From Desertivibrio insolitus (GTDB lineage: Bacteria; Actinomycetota; Actinomycetes; Actinomycetales; Microbacteriaceae), in assembly GCF_017355965.1 (NCBI RefSeq), contig NZ_JAFIQW010000002.1:207170-271169 (forward strand): DNA of 64,000 bases. The letters are read 5' to 3'. Numbering within the stretch: position 1 is the stretch's first letter; each line of letters starts with the position of its first letter. Position numbers and translations under genes: made by a program. Shown one piece after another: positions 35,636 through 43,315 of this stretch. The notes under the pieces were generated by a model. The model was not told the DNA's origin and ran no database searches. It saw nothing but the letters and a program-made list of their open reading frames with translations.

Positions 35636-37195
35636 GTGGCTGCACGTCGTCGTCTCTCACTCCTCGCTCTCGGTGGGGCGGCCGTGCTCGCTCTCACCGG
35701 CTGCATCCCGCTGCCCCGCGTGGCTGAGACGCAGGCGGAGGACGTCACCGCCGGCGTGCCCGAGGCCCTGCTGCCGTACTACGAGCAGCAGGTCGACTGG
35801 CAGCCCGACTGCGAGGTCACCGGCTACGACTGCGCGACGATCACGGCGCCCATGAACTGGGACGACCCGACCATGGGCGACATCGAGCTCGCTATGGTGC
35901 GCTACCAGGGCGACGACGGGCCCGGCGGGCGCGGCAGCCTGTTCACCAACCCGGGCGGCCCCGGGGCATCCGGTGTCGACTTCGTGCAGAACGGCGCCGA
36001 GACCACCTTCAGCGGCGAGATCCTCGACGGCTACGACATCGTCGGCTGGGATCCCCGGGGGGTGCAGCGCTCGACTCCCGTCGACTGCTTCACGGACGAG
36101 GAGCTCGACGTCTACCTCTACGACGAGGAGGCGACGCTCGCGGAGCCCGGCACGCCGGAGTACGACGCCGAGGTCGAGGCCTACTACACGCAGGTCGGCC
36201 AGCAGTGCCTCGAACGCACCGGGCCCGTGCTGCAGTACGTCGACACGCTGAGCACCGTGCGGGACCTCGACCTCATGCGCGCGCTCGTCGGCGACCCCGC
36301 CCTCAACTATTTCGGCTTCTCGTACGGCACCCTGATCGGCTCGCAGTACGCCGAGATGTTCCCCGAGAACGTCGGCCGGCTCGTGCTCGACGGGGTCGTC
36401 GACGCGAGCGCGTCCCAGCTCGACCGCATCGTGTTCCAGAACCAGGGGTTCGAGGGGTCACTTCGCGCCTACGCCGAGGACTGTCTGTCGTCCCGGGACT
36501 GCCCGTTCTCCGGCTCCCTCGACGACGCGCTGGACTCGATCTCGCAGCTCTACGTCGACCTCGCCGCGTCGCCGATCCCCGGGTCCGACGGCCGCACGTT
36601 CTACGACTTCACCCTCGACACCGCGATCGCGAGCGGGCTCTACGACGAGTCGTCCTGGCCCTTCCTGTCGCAGATGTTCAGCGAGCTCGAGCAGGGCGAC
36701 GCCGAGACCGGGTTCCTGCTCGCCGACTTCTACAACGGCCGCAATCCAGACGGCACGTACGCCGACAACTCCTCCGAAGCCTTCCCCGTAATCAACTGCC
36801 TCGACTACCCGATCGAGACCGATCCGGCGGTGCTCGAGCAGTTCTACGAGGACCTCAAGGAGGCCGCGCCGACGACCACCTCCACCCTCGAGGTGACGAC
36901 GGAGACGAACGACCCGTTCTGCCAGTTCTTCCCGTTCCCGTCGAAGGATCAACTCGGTGCCGTGAGCGCCGACGGCGCCGCGCCCATCCTGGTGCTCGCC
37001 GCGACGGGCGACCCGGCCACCCCGTACGCCGAGGCGCTCTCCCTGGTCGACCAGCTCGACAGTGCGGCGCTTGTCTCGTTCGAGGGTGACGACCACATCG
37101 CCTACGACAACGGCGATGCCTGCGTGCTGGGCGCGGTGGACGACTACCTGCTCGACGGCGACGTTCCCGCGTCGGATCCGGAGTGCAACTTCTGA
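35636..37195 (+). CDS. Lipoprotein alpha/beta hydrolase, tripeptidyl-aminopeptidase (TAP) type
   Basis: 519 residues. Signal peptide with lipobox LALTGC, then an alpha/beta hydrolase with oxyanion segment TNPGGPGASG, nucleophile elbow GFSYGTLIG, and a C-terminal TAP-like domain with the acid/base pair in LAATGDPATPY and EGDDHIAY. Extracellular, lipid-anchored; actinobacterial relatives cleave tripeptides or hydrolyse ester substrates. The GTG start follows a leaderless-type hexamer. Monocistronic; a TetR gene follows 67 bp later and could control it, though no evidence ties the two. Confidence 0.9.
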   Translation: MAARRRLSLLALGGAAVLALTGCIPLPRVAETQAEDVTAGVPEALLPYYEQQVDWQPDCEVTGYDCATITAPMNWDDPTMGDIELAMVRYQGDDGPGGRGSLFTNPGGPGASGVDFVQNGAETTFSGEILDGYDIVGWDPRGVQRSTPVDCFTDEELDVYLYDEEATLAEPGTPEYDAEVEAYYTQVGQQCLERTGPVLQYVDTLSTVRDLDLMRALVGDPALNYFGFSYGTLIGSQYAEMFPENVGRLVLDGVVDASASQLDRIVFQNQGFEGSLRAYAEDCLSSRDCPFSGSLDDALDSISQLYVDLAASPIPGSDGRTFYDFTLDTAIASGLYDESSWPFLSQMFSELEQGDAETGFLLADFYNGRNPDGTYADNSSEAFPVINCLDYPIETDPAVLEQFYEDLKEAAPTTTSTLEVTTETNDPFCQFFPFPSKDQLGAVSADGAAPILVLAATGDPATPYAEALSLVDQLDSAALVSFEGDDHIAYDNGDACVLGAVDDYLLDGDVPASDPECNF

Positions 37196-37262
37196 CGCCT
37201 CGGTCTCGCTGCACGTTTCGCCACCCTTGTGCAACTCTTCAGGGTCTGCAACTATCGAGGCC

Positions 37263-37901
37263 GTGACCGATCAAGCAGTGCAGCCCGGGCTGCGTGAGCG
37301 CAAGCGCCTCGCGACGCGACGCGCCATCCGCATGGCCGTGCTGTCCCTCGCGCTCGAGCGCGGCTTCGAGAACGTCACCGTCGACGACATCTCCCGGCAG
37401 GCGGATGTCTCGCCGCGGACCTTCTTCAACTACTTCGCCTCGAAGGAGGACGCGATCCTCGGCGACCCGCCGCTCGTGGCGGACGACGCGCTCGTCGAGG
37501 AGTTCATCGCCGGTGGACGGGACACGGGCGACGACCCGCACGCGCTGCTCGACGACCTCGGCGATCTGCTCGCGACGGCCTCGCACGACGCGGAGCCCGA
37601 ACGCGCCGTCGTGCAGCTGCGCAAGCAGCTGCTCCGGCAGCACCGTGAACTGATGCACCGCCGCCTCGCCACCATGCGGGCCTTCGAGGAGGCCCTCATG
37701 GAGATCGTCCTCCGGCGCCTCGAGGTGCAGACCGGCACGCCGGCGTCGGACCCCGCGCTGCGGGCGCGGGCGCACCTCGTCACCCTCGTCGCGTTCGCGG
37801 CGGTACGTCATGCCTGGGCGAACTGGGTGGAGCAGGAGGGCGGCGACCTGCAGGACTTCGTGCGCCAGGCGTTCACCGATCTCCGCACCGTCGTCAGCTG
37901 A
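37263..37901 (+). CDS. TetR family transcriptional regulator
   Basis: 212 residues. N-terminal TetR helix-turn-helix (LATRRAIRMAVLSLALERGFENVTVDDISRQADVSPRTFFNYFASKEDAILG), followed by a helical ligand-binding domain. GTG start at 37263. Upstream, TGCAACT occurs twice (within 37230-37253) and could be the operator. Neighbours do not reveal the ligand; an efflux target, as often for this family, is not adjacent. Confidence 0.9.
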   Translation: MTDQAVQPGLRERKRLATRRAIRMAVLSLALERGFENVTVDDISRQADVSPRTFFNYFASKEDAILGDPPLVADDALVEEFIAGGRDTGDDPHALLDDLGDLLATASHDAEPERAVVQLRKQLLRQHRELMHRRLATMRAFEEALMEIVLRRLEVQTGTPASDPALRARAHLVTLVAFAAVRHAWANWVEQEGGDLQDFVRQAFTDLRTVVS

Positions 37902-37982
37902 TCGAGGGGAGGGGCGTTGCACACGAGCCCCGCGTCATCCGCTACGCTGTTCTCTCGTGCCAGCCGCGTCAGCGGACGTCAC

Positions 37983-38055
37983 GCCGCCTTAGCTCAGTCG
38001 GCAGAGCATCTCACTCGTAATGAGAAGGTCTGGGGTTCGATTCCCCAAGGCGGCT
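37983..38055 (+). tRNA. tRNA-Thr (CGT)
   Basis: 73-nt cloverleaf: acceptor GCCGCCT / AGGCGGC, anticodon arm TCTCACTCGTAATGAGA with anticodon CGT (threonine, codon ACG), T-arm TGGGGTTCGATTCCCCA. CCA is encoded at 38056-38058. Confidence 0.95.
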
Positions 38056-38058
38056 CCA

Positions 38059-38232
38059 CAAGATCAATAAAATCCGGCCTGATCACACCCTTTCGGCCCT
38101 GGCAATCCCCTCGGTTCGTCTAACTGCTAGATGACTGAAAAACTTTGCTGACACCGATGTCTTGTTGTTCACTCCCTTTACCGCTATTTTTCCGCCCCAC
38201 CCGGGCGGCGGTCGAAGTTGGGGAGGTTGGAC
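38059..38232 (+). promoter_or_regulatory. AT-rich gap with likely promoter
   Basis: A 174-bp stretch unusually poor in GC for this chromosome. TTGTTG near 38163 and GCTATT near 38185 could be a promoter for the small gene at 38233. No gene or strong hairpin is seen in it. Confidence 0.35.
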
Positions 38233-38448
38233 ATGACGACAATCGCCGATCCGGCTCCGCGGACCACGAAGTCCGATGAGCTCGTATTCCAGGCAGTGCA
38301 GGCAGGGCTCTGGATCGCCCGCCGCGACGGTGTGGTCGCCGGCATGATCGAGCAGCGCTGGGGCAAGGGCTTCGAGGTGACGACCTGCCTCGGCCGGTCG
38401 CTCGGTCTCTTCCGCACGCTCGACGAGGCGAAGGCCGCGCTCGGCTGA
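38233..38448 (+). CDS. Conserved hypothetical small protein
   Basis: 71 residues. GGGGAGG lies 6 nt before the ATG at 38233. The sequence (KSDELVFQAVQAGLWIARRDGVVAGMIEQ then WGKGFEVTTCLGRSLGLFRTLDEAKAALG) looks like a small alpha/beta protein with a strand-rich core; I do not recognise a family and give no function. It stands alone, with tRNA-Thr upstream and a strong terminator downstream. Confidence 0.75.
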   Translation: MTTIADPAPRTTKSDELVFQAVQAGLWIARRDGVVAGMIEQRWGKGFEVTTCLGRSLGLFRTLDEAKAALG

Positions 38449-38462
38449 CGACGCCGACCTGT

Positions 38463-38503
38463 AGGACGAGGCCGTGGGAGCGATCCCACGGCCTCGTCCT
38501 TTT
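38463..38503 (+). terminator. Strong intrinsic terminator
   Basis: A perfect 17-bp stem (38463-38479 / 38484-38500) with a GCGA tetraloop and a T-run directly after. Confidence 0.9.
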
Positions 38504-38547
38504 CCCCCTAGGCTCAGCACCGGACATCCACTGACGGAGGGACGGGC

Positions 38548-39534
38548 ATGAGCGGACGCGTGCGCTGGGGAATTCTCGGGCCGGGCGGCATCGCCCGCGC
38601 CTTCACAAAGGACCTGCTGCTCGCGGGGCACACGGTGACGGCGGTCGGCTCGCGCTCGGAGGACTCCGCCCGCGCCTTCGCCGACGAGTTCGGCATCCCG
38701 AACGTGCACGGGTCGTACGACAACCTCGTCTCCGACGCCGAGGTCGACGCGATCTACGTCGCCACCCCGCACCCGTTCCACGTCTCCGGGGCGCGCCTCG
38801 CGCTCGAGCACGGCAAGCACGTGCTCGTCGAGAAGCCCTTCACCCTCAACGCCCGCGAGGCCGAAGAACTCGTCACGCTCGCCGCCGAGCGGAACCTCGT
38901 CGTACTCGAGGCGATGTGGACGCGCTTCCTGCCGCACATGGTGCGGCTGCGGGAACTGCTCGCGGAAGGCGTGATCGGCGAGGTGCGGCTGATCCAGGCC
39001 GACCACGACCAGAGCCTGCCCCTCGATCCGTCGCACCGGCTGCAGTCGCCGGAACTCGGTGGCGGCGCACTGCTCGACCTGGGCATCTACCCCGTCTCGT
39101 TCGCGCACGACATCTTCGGTGTGCCCGACGTCATCCACGCGATCTCCACCCCGACGCCCACCGGCGTCGACCGGTCGACCTCGATCCTCCTCGGCTGGGC
39201 CGACGGACGGCAGGCGCTCCTGCACACAGCCCTCGACATGGCGCGTCCGAACCGTGCCGTGCTCATGGGTACGAAGGGCCGGATCGAGATCGAGCCCACC
39301 TGGTACAACGCGGTCGACTTCACCGTCTACGACGCCGACGGCACCGTGTTGCAGACCGTTTCGGGTGCTGTCGACGGCCGCGGCATGCAGTACCAGGCGG
39401 CCGAGCTGGAGCGGCTCGTCGCCGAGGGCAGGCTCGAGGGCGACATCCTCCCGCCCGCGGAGACCGTCGCCATCATGCGCACCCTCGACACCATCCGTGA
39501 GCAGATCGGCCTGACCTACCCGAGCGAGCGCTAG
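38548..39534 (+). CDS. Gfo/Idh/MocA family oxidoreductase
   Basis: 328 residues. NAD(P)-binding GILGPGGIARAF, YVATPHPFH, and the EKPF motif (HVLVEKPFTLNAREAEEL), then the C-terminal substrate domain with GGGALLDLGIYP. These cytoplasmic enzymes oxidise sugars, inositols or dihydrodiols; the substrate cannot be read from the sequence. ATG start with GGAGGGA upstream. Flanked by a strong terminator on the left and a separate leaderless promoter on the right, so it is a single-gene unit. Confidence 0.88.
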   Translation: MSGRVRWGILGPGGIARAFTKDLLLAGHTVTAVGSRSEDSARAFADEFGIPNVHGSYDNLVSDAEVDAIYVATPHPFHVSGARLALEHGKHVLVEKPFTLNAREAEELVTLAAERNLVVLEAMWTRFLPHMVRLRELLAEGVIGEVRLIQADHDQSLPLDPSHRLQSPELGGGALLDLGIYPVSFAHDIFGVPDVIHAISTPTPTGVDRSTSILLGWADGRQALLHTALDMARPNRAVLMGTKGRIEIEPTWYNAVDFTVYDADGTVLQTVSGAVDGRGMQYQAAELERLVAEGRLEGDILPPAETVAIMRTLDTIREQIGLTYPSER

Positions 39535-39561
39535 CCGTCCCGGGACCCGCTCCCGGGTGCC

Positions 39562-39567
39562 TACACT
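39562..39567 (+). promoter_or_regulatory. Leaderless-type -10 hexamer TACACT
   Basis: TACACT is followed by six bases and the GTG at 39574. Confidence 0.5.
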
Positions 39568-39573
39568 GGCTCG

Positions 39574-41043
39574 GTGACCGAGCCGGACGACCGACCGACG
39601 ACGCCGCAGCAGGGGCCCCGAGCGGACGGCGAGGGGGCGGATGCCACGGGGCTGCGCGCCGCGTTCGCCAAGCACCGCGTCGCGTGGATCACCGCCGCGT
39701 CCGTCGCCGCTTTCGCGCTGCTGGGCTCCGGCGCCCTCGCGGCCGGAGCGTCCGTCGGCAGCGGGACCCCCGAAGCCGCCCCCACCCCCACGGCGACCGT
39801 CACGGTGGAACCTCCGCGGGCCGTGCCGACCGCGGCCCCTGCACCGGCGACCCTCCGCACCTGCTCCGTCGCCGAGCTCGCCGCCGACTCGCGGCTCGCG
39901 AACTTCCAGGGCCAGGTGCGCAACACCGAGACCGGTGAGGTGCTCTTCGACCGCAAGGGCGACGACCCCGAGCGCACCGGAAGCGTGCTGAAGGTGCTCA
40001 CCGCGGCATCCGCCCTCGCCGCGCTCGGGCCCGACTACCGCATCCCGACCCGCGTCGTGCAGGGCGACCGCCCCGGCCAGATCGTGCTCGTCGGCGGGGG
40101 AGACCCCACGATCTCGGCAGTGTCGAACAGCTTCTACGAGGGAGCGCCGAAGCTCTCCGACCTCGCCGCGCAGGCCCTCGCCGCCTATCAGGCCGCGAAC
40201 CCGGGGCAGCCGATCACCGAGCTCGTGCTCGACGCGACGCTGTGGAACCCCGACGACAACTACGACGAGAGCTGGGACGCCGACCAGCGCACCATCGGCT
40301 ACAGCTCCCTCGTCACGGCGCTGCAGGTCGACGGCGACCGGCAGAACCCCTCGGTCGGCACCAGCCCGCGCAGCACCGACCCGGTCGGCCGCGCCGGTCA
40401 GGCCTTCGCCGACGCCCTCGGGGTGCCGAACGCGACGATCACCCGCGCCGCCGCCCCCGAGAACGCCGCCGTGCTCGGCGAGGTGTTCTCGCAGCCGGTG
40501 TCGACCCTCATCGGGCAGATGGAGCTCACGAGCGACAACACCCTCGCCGAGCAGCTCGCCCGCCTCGTCTCCCTCGACGCCGGCGGCGACGGCAGCTTCG
40601 CCTCGCTCACGCAGACGATCCCGCGCGTGCTGGCGGACACCTACGGCATCCCGACCGACGGCATGGTCATCCGCGACGGCTCGGGACTCAGCGAGTTCAA
40701 CCGCGTGCCGCCGTCGTACGTCGCGCAGCTCATGGTCAAGGTGCTGAACGGCGAGAACGGGCTCGGGGTCGTCTACGACGCCCTGCCCGTGTCCGGTCAG
40801 ACGGGCACTCTCGCCTCGCGGTTCACCGGCCCCAACGCGGTGGCCCGCGGCGCGATCAACGCGAAGACCGGCTGGATCGACACCGCGTACACGCTCGCCG
40901 GGATCGTCCACGCCGAGGACGGCAGCACGCTGTCCTTCGCCTTCTACGCCGTCGGGGACGGCGTGCAGGACTCGGCCCGCCAGGCGCTCGACAACCTCGC
41001 CACGGGGGTGTGGCGCTGCGGCGCCAACCTCGCGGCCAACTGA
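39574..41043 (+). CDS. dacB: D-alanyl-D-alanine carboxypeptidase/endopeptidase (PBP4 type)
   Basis: 489 residues. Membrane helix near residues 35-60 (AWITAASVAAFALLGSGALAAGA), a Pro/Thr linker, then the serine peptidase S13 domain with S-x-x-K (GSVLKVLT), S-x-N (SDNTLAEQ) and KTG (NAKTGWID), plus the S13-specific insert LVGGGDPTIS. It trims peptidoglycan peptides outside the membrane. GTG start is leaderless by hexamer spacing. Conserved actinobacterial genes often place tilS and hpt downstream; here nicotinamidase follows instead. Confidence 0.93.
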   Translation: MTEPDDRPTTPQQGPRADGEGADATGLRAAFAKHRVAWITAASVAAFALLGSGALAAGASVGSGTPEAAPTPTATVTVEPPRAVPTAAPAPATLRTCSVAELAADSRLANFQGQVRNTETGEVLFDRKGDDPERTGSVLKVLTAASALAALGPDYRIPTRVVQGDRPGQIVLVGGGDPTISAVSNSFYEGAPKLSDLAAQALAAYQAANPGQPITELVLDATLWNPDDNYDESWDADQRTIGYSSLVTALQVDGDRQNPSVGTSPRSTDPVGRAGQAFADALGVPNATITRAAAPENAAVLGEVFSQPVSTLIGQMELTSDNTLAEQLARLVSLDAGGDGSFASLTQTIPRVLADTYGIPTDGMVIRDGSGLSEFNRVPPSYVAQLMVKVLNGENGLGVVYDALPVSGQTGTLASRFTGPNAVARGAINAKTGWIDTAYTLAGIVHAEDGSTLSFAFYAVGDGVQDSARQALDNLATGVWRCGANLAAN

Positions 41044-41056
41044 CCGCCGCCCGTCC

Positions 41057-41062
41057 TAGGCT
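41057..41062 (+). promoter_or_regulatory. Leaderless-type -10 hexamer TAGGCT
   Basis: TAGGCT is followed by seven bases and the GTG at 41070. Confidence 0.5.
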
Positions 41063-41069
41063 TGACCGC

Positions 41070-41675
41070 GTGACCAAGGCGTTGTTCATCATCGACGTGC
41101 AGAACGACTTCACGGAGGGCGGCGCTCTCGGCGTCGACGGCGGAGCAGCCGTCGCCGAGCACGTGACCGGCTACCTCCGCGACAACCCCGGTGTCTACGA
41201 CGTCGTCATCGCCAGCCGTGACTGGCACGACGGCGAGAACGACAACGGCGGCCACTTCGCGAGCGGCGAGCCGGACTACGTCGACACCTGGCCCCGGCAC
41301 TGCGTCGCCGGCACCTCAGGGGCGGAGTACCACCCCGCCCTCGACACCTCGCTCATCGACGTTCACATCAAGAAGGGGCAGGGGCGCCCCGCCTACTCGA
41401 TCTTCGAGGGCACGACCGACGAGGGAGCGACCCTTCCCCGGGTGCTAGACGACCTGAGCGTCACGCACGTCGACGTGGTCGGCATCGCCACGGACTACTG
41501 CGTGCGGGCATCCGCCCTCGACGCGCTCGGCGCCGACCGCACCGTGCGCGTACTGACCGACCTCGTGGCCGGCGTCGCGCCGGAGTCGAGCGAGCGCGCT
41601 CTCGACGAGGTCGGCGCCGCCGGGGGAGAACTCGCATCGAGCGCAGACGTGGCACGGAAGGCGGCGGACCGATGA
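41070..41675 (+). CDS. pncA: Nicotinamidase / isochorismatase family
   Basis: 201 residues. The catalytic triad of nicotinamidases is visible: Asp9 in FIIDVQNDF, Lys in VHIKKGQ and Cys in GIATDYCVRA; the metal ligands are in SRDWHDG and the HF of NGGHFASGEPDYVDTWPRHC. It hydrolyses nicotinamide to nicotinate in NAD salvage. GTG start with leaderless-type hexamer. Overlaps the aldehyde dehydrogenase start by four bases; NAD salvage and an NAD-dependent enzyme are thus coupled. Confidence 0.93.
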   Translation: MTKALFIIDVQNDFTEGGALGVDGGAAVAEHVTGYLRDNPGVYDVVIASRDWHDGENDNGGHFASGEPDYVDTWPRHCVAGTSGAEYHPALDTSLIDVHIKKGQGRPAYSIFEGTTDEGATLPRVLDDLSVTHVDVVGIATDYCVRASALDALGADRTVRVLTDLVAGVAPESSERALDEVGAAGGELASSADVARKAADR

Positions 41676-43132
41676 GAACCGAGACCGAACTGCTCGCGGA
41701 TGTCCCCGAGGGACTCTTCATCGGCGGACGCTGGGAGACGACGGATGCCACGTTCGGCGTGCTCGACCCGTCGACCGGTGCCGTACTGAAGACCGTCGCC
41801 GACGCCACGCCCGAGGACGGCATCCGCGCGCTCGACGCCGCAGTCGCGGCACAGGCCGAGTGGGCCGCGACGCCGCCGCGCAAGCGAGGCGAGATCCTGC
41901 GCCGCGCGTTCGACCTGGTGCAGGAGCGGGCCGACGACATCGCCCTGCTGATGACGCTCGAGATGGGCAAGCCGCTCGCGGAGGCCCGCGGGGAGGTCGC
42001 CTACGGCGGCGAGTTCCTCCGCTGGTTCAGCGAGGAGGCCGTCCGCATCCACGGCCGCTACGGCATCAACCCGGAGGGCACCGGCCGCACGATCGTCAGC
42101 CAGCGCCCCGTGGGGCCGTGCTACCTCATCACGCCCTGGAACTTCCCGCTCGCCATGGCGACCCGCAAGATCGCCCCCGCGCTCGCCGCGGGCTGCACCG
42201 TCGTCATCAAGCCGGCCGAGCTCACGCCGCTCACGACGATGTACATCGCGAAGCTGCTGCAGGAGGCCGGGCTTCCCGACGGCGTGCTCAACGTCGTCAC
42301 GACCACCTCGTCCGGCGCCGTGAGCGAGCCGATCATCGCCGACCCGCGGCTGCGCAAGCTGAGCTTCACGGGCTCCACGCCGGTCGGCGTCAAGCTGCTG
42401 AAGCAGGCGGCGGACAACGTGCTCCGCACCTCGATGGAGCTCGGCGGCAACGCGCCGTTCCTCGTGTTCGAGGACGCCGACCTCGACAAGGCCGTCGACG
42501 GCGCGATGCTCGCCAAGTTCCGCAACATCGGTCAGGCCTGCACCGCGGGCAACCGGTTCCTCGTGCACGAGTCCGTCGCCGAGGAGTTCGCCCGTCGCAT
42601 CACCGAGCGGGTGGAGTCGCTGCGCATCGGCCGCGGCACCGAGGACGGCGTCACCGTGGGGCCGCTCATCAACGAGGCCGCGATCGACAAGGTGGGCTCG
42701 CTCATCCGCGACGCGCTCGACCGCGGTGCGACGCTGCACACCGGTGGCGACCGCGTCGAGGGGCCCGGCACCTTCTTCGAGCCGACGGTGCTCAGCGGCA
42801 TCCGCCCCGGCAGCGAGATCCTGCGGCAGGAGATCTTCGGACCGGTCATCTCGATCACGACGTTCACCGACGAGGCGGATGCCGTGCGGCAGGCGAACGA
42901 CACCGAGTACGGCCTCGTCAGCTACGTCTTCACCGAGGACTTCGCACGCGGTCAGCGGCTCATCGAGAGCCTCGAGACCGGCATGATGGGACTCAACATC
43001 GGCGTCGTCTCGAACGCGTCGGCGCCGTTCGGCGGGGTCAAGCAGTCGGGTATCGGGCGCGAGGGCGGTTTCGAGGGAATCAACGAATACCTCGAAACCA
43101 AGTACACGATGACGCCGAATCCCTTCGCCTGA
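41672..43132 (+). CDS. gabD: Succinate-semialdehyde dehydrogenase
   Basis: 486 residues. Aldehyde dehydrogenase fold with LITPWNFPLAM, SFTGSTPVG, catalytic Glu in ELGGNAPFLVF and catalytic Cys in IGQACTAGNR; the sequence GKPLAEARGEVAYGGEFLRWFSEEA is typical of GabD. It oxidises succinate semialdehyde to succinate with NAD(P), in GABA or related degradation. ATG start overlaps the nicotinamidase stop. No aminotransferase is adjacent. Confidence 0.93.
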   Translation: MRTETELLADVPEGLFIGGRWETTDATFGVLDPSTGAVLKTVADATPEDGIRALDAAVAAQAEWAATPPRKRGEILRRAFDLVQERADDIALLMTLEMGKPLAEARGEVAYGGEFLRWFSEEAVRIHGRYGINPEGTGRTIVSQRPVGPCYLITPWNFPLAMATRKIAPALAAGCTVVIKPAELTPLTTMYIAKLLQEAGLPDGVLNVVTTTSSGAVSEPIIADPRLRKLSFTGSTPVGVKLLKQAADNVLRTSMELGGNAPFLVFEDADLDKAVDGAMLAKFRNIGQACTAGNRFLVHESVAEEFARRITERVESLRIGRGTEDGVTVGPLINEAAIDKVGSLIRDALDRGATLHTGGDRVEGPGTFFEPTVLSGIRPGSEILRQEIFGPVISITTFTDEADAVRQANDTEYGLVSYVFTEDFARGQRLIESLETGMMGLNIGVVSNASAPFGGVKQSGIGREGGFEGINEYLETKYTMTPNPFA

Positions 43133-43153
43133 CCCTCGAACGGGGGCGATTTC

Positions 43154-43190
43154 GTCATTGTGAAATCCGCCGTATTTCCGCCACAATGAC
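43154..43190. promoter_or_regulatory. 37-bp dyad, candidate operator
   Basis: GTCATTGTG (43154-43162) and CACAATGAC (43182-43190) form perfect 9-bp arms, with an inner GAAAT/ATTTC pair. It lies between gabD and the LuxR-type regulator, about 125 bp before the latter's start. Confidence 0.55.
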
Positions 43191-43222
43191 AGACGACACA
43201 GATCGCTCCGGGGGGTGCGAGC

Positions 43223-43239
43223 TGGCGACCCGAAAGCCA
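43223..43239 (+). other. Hairpin with ACCCGAA loop in the regulator leader
   Basis: TGGC / GCCA pair around GACCCGAAA, about 80 nt before the GTG of the large LuxR-type regulator. A short stem, supported by the loop shared with the 46-59 kb leaders. Confidence 0.4.
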
Positions 43240-43315
43240 TTCGACCTCCTCCGGATCAAGGCGATGGTGTCGTCTGCGGGGTGACCCGGCCTCGCAGGAC
43301 GGAACGGATCCGACC

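Noticed and set aside
43186-43284. 32-codon frame before the LuxR-type regulator, possible leader peptide
   Set aside because: Its ATG lies in the dyad arm with no ribosome site, and the peptide shows no attenuator-like run of one amino acid.
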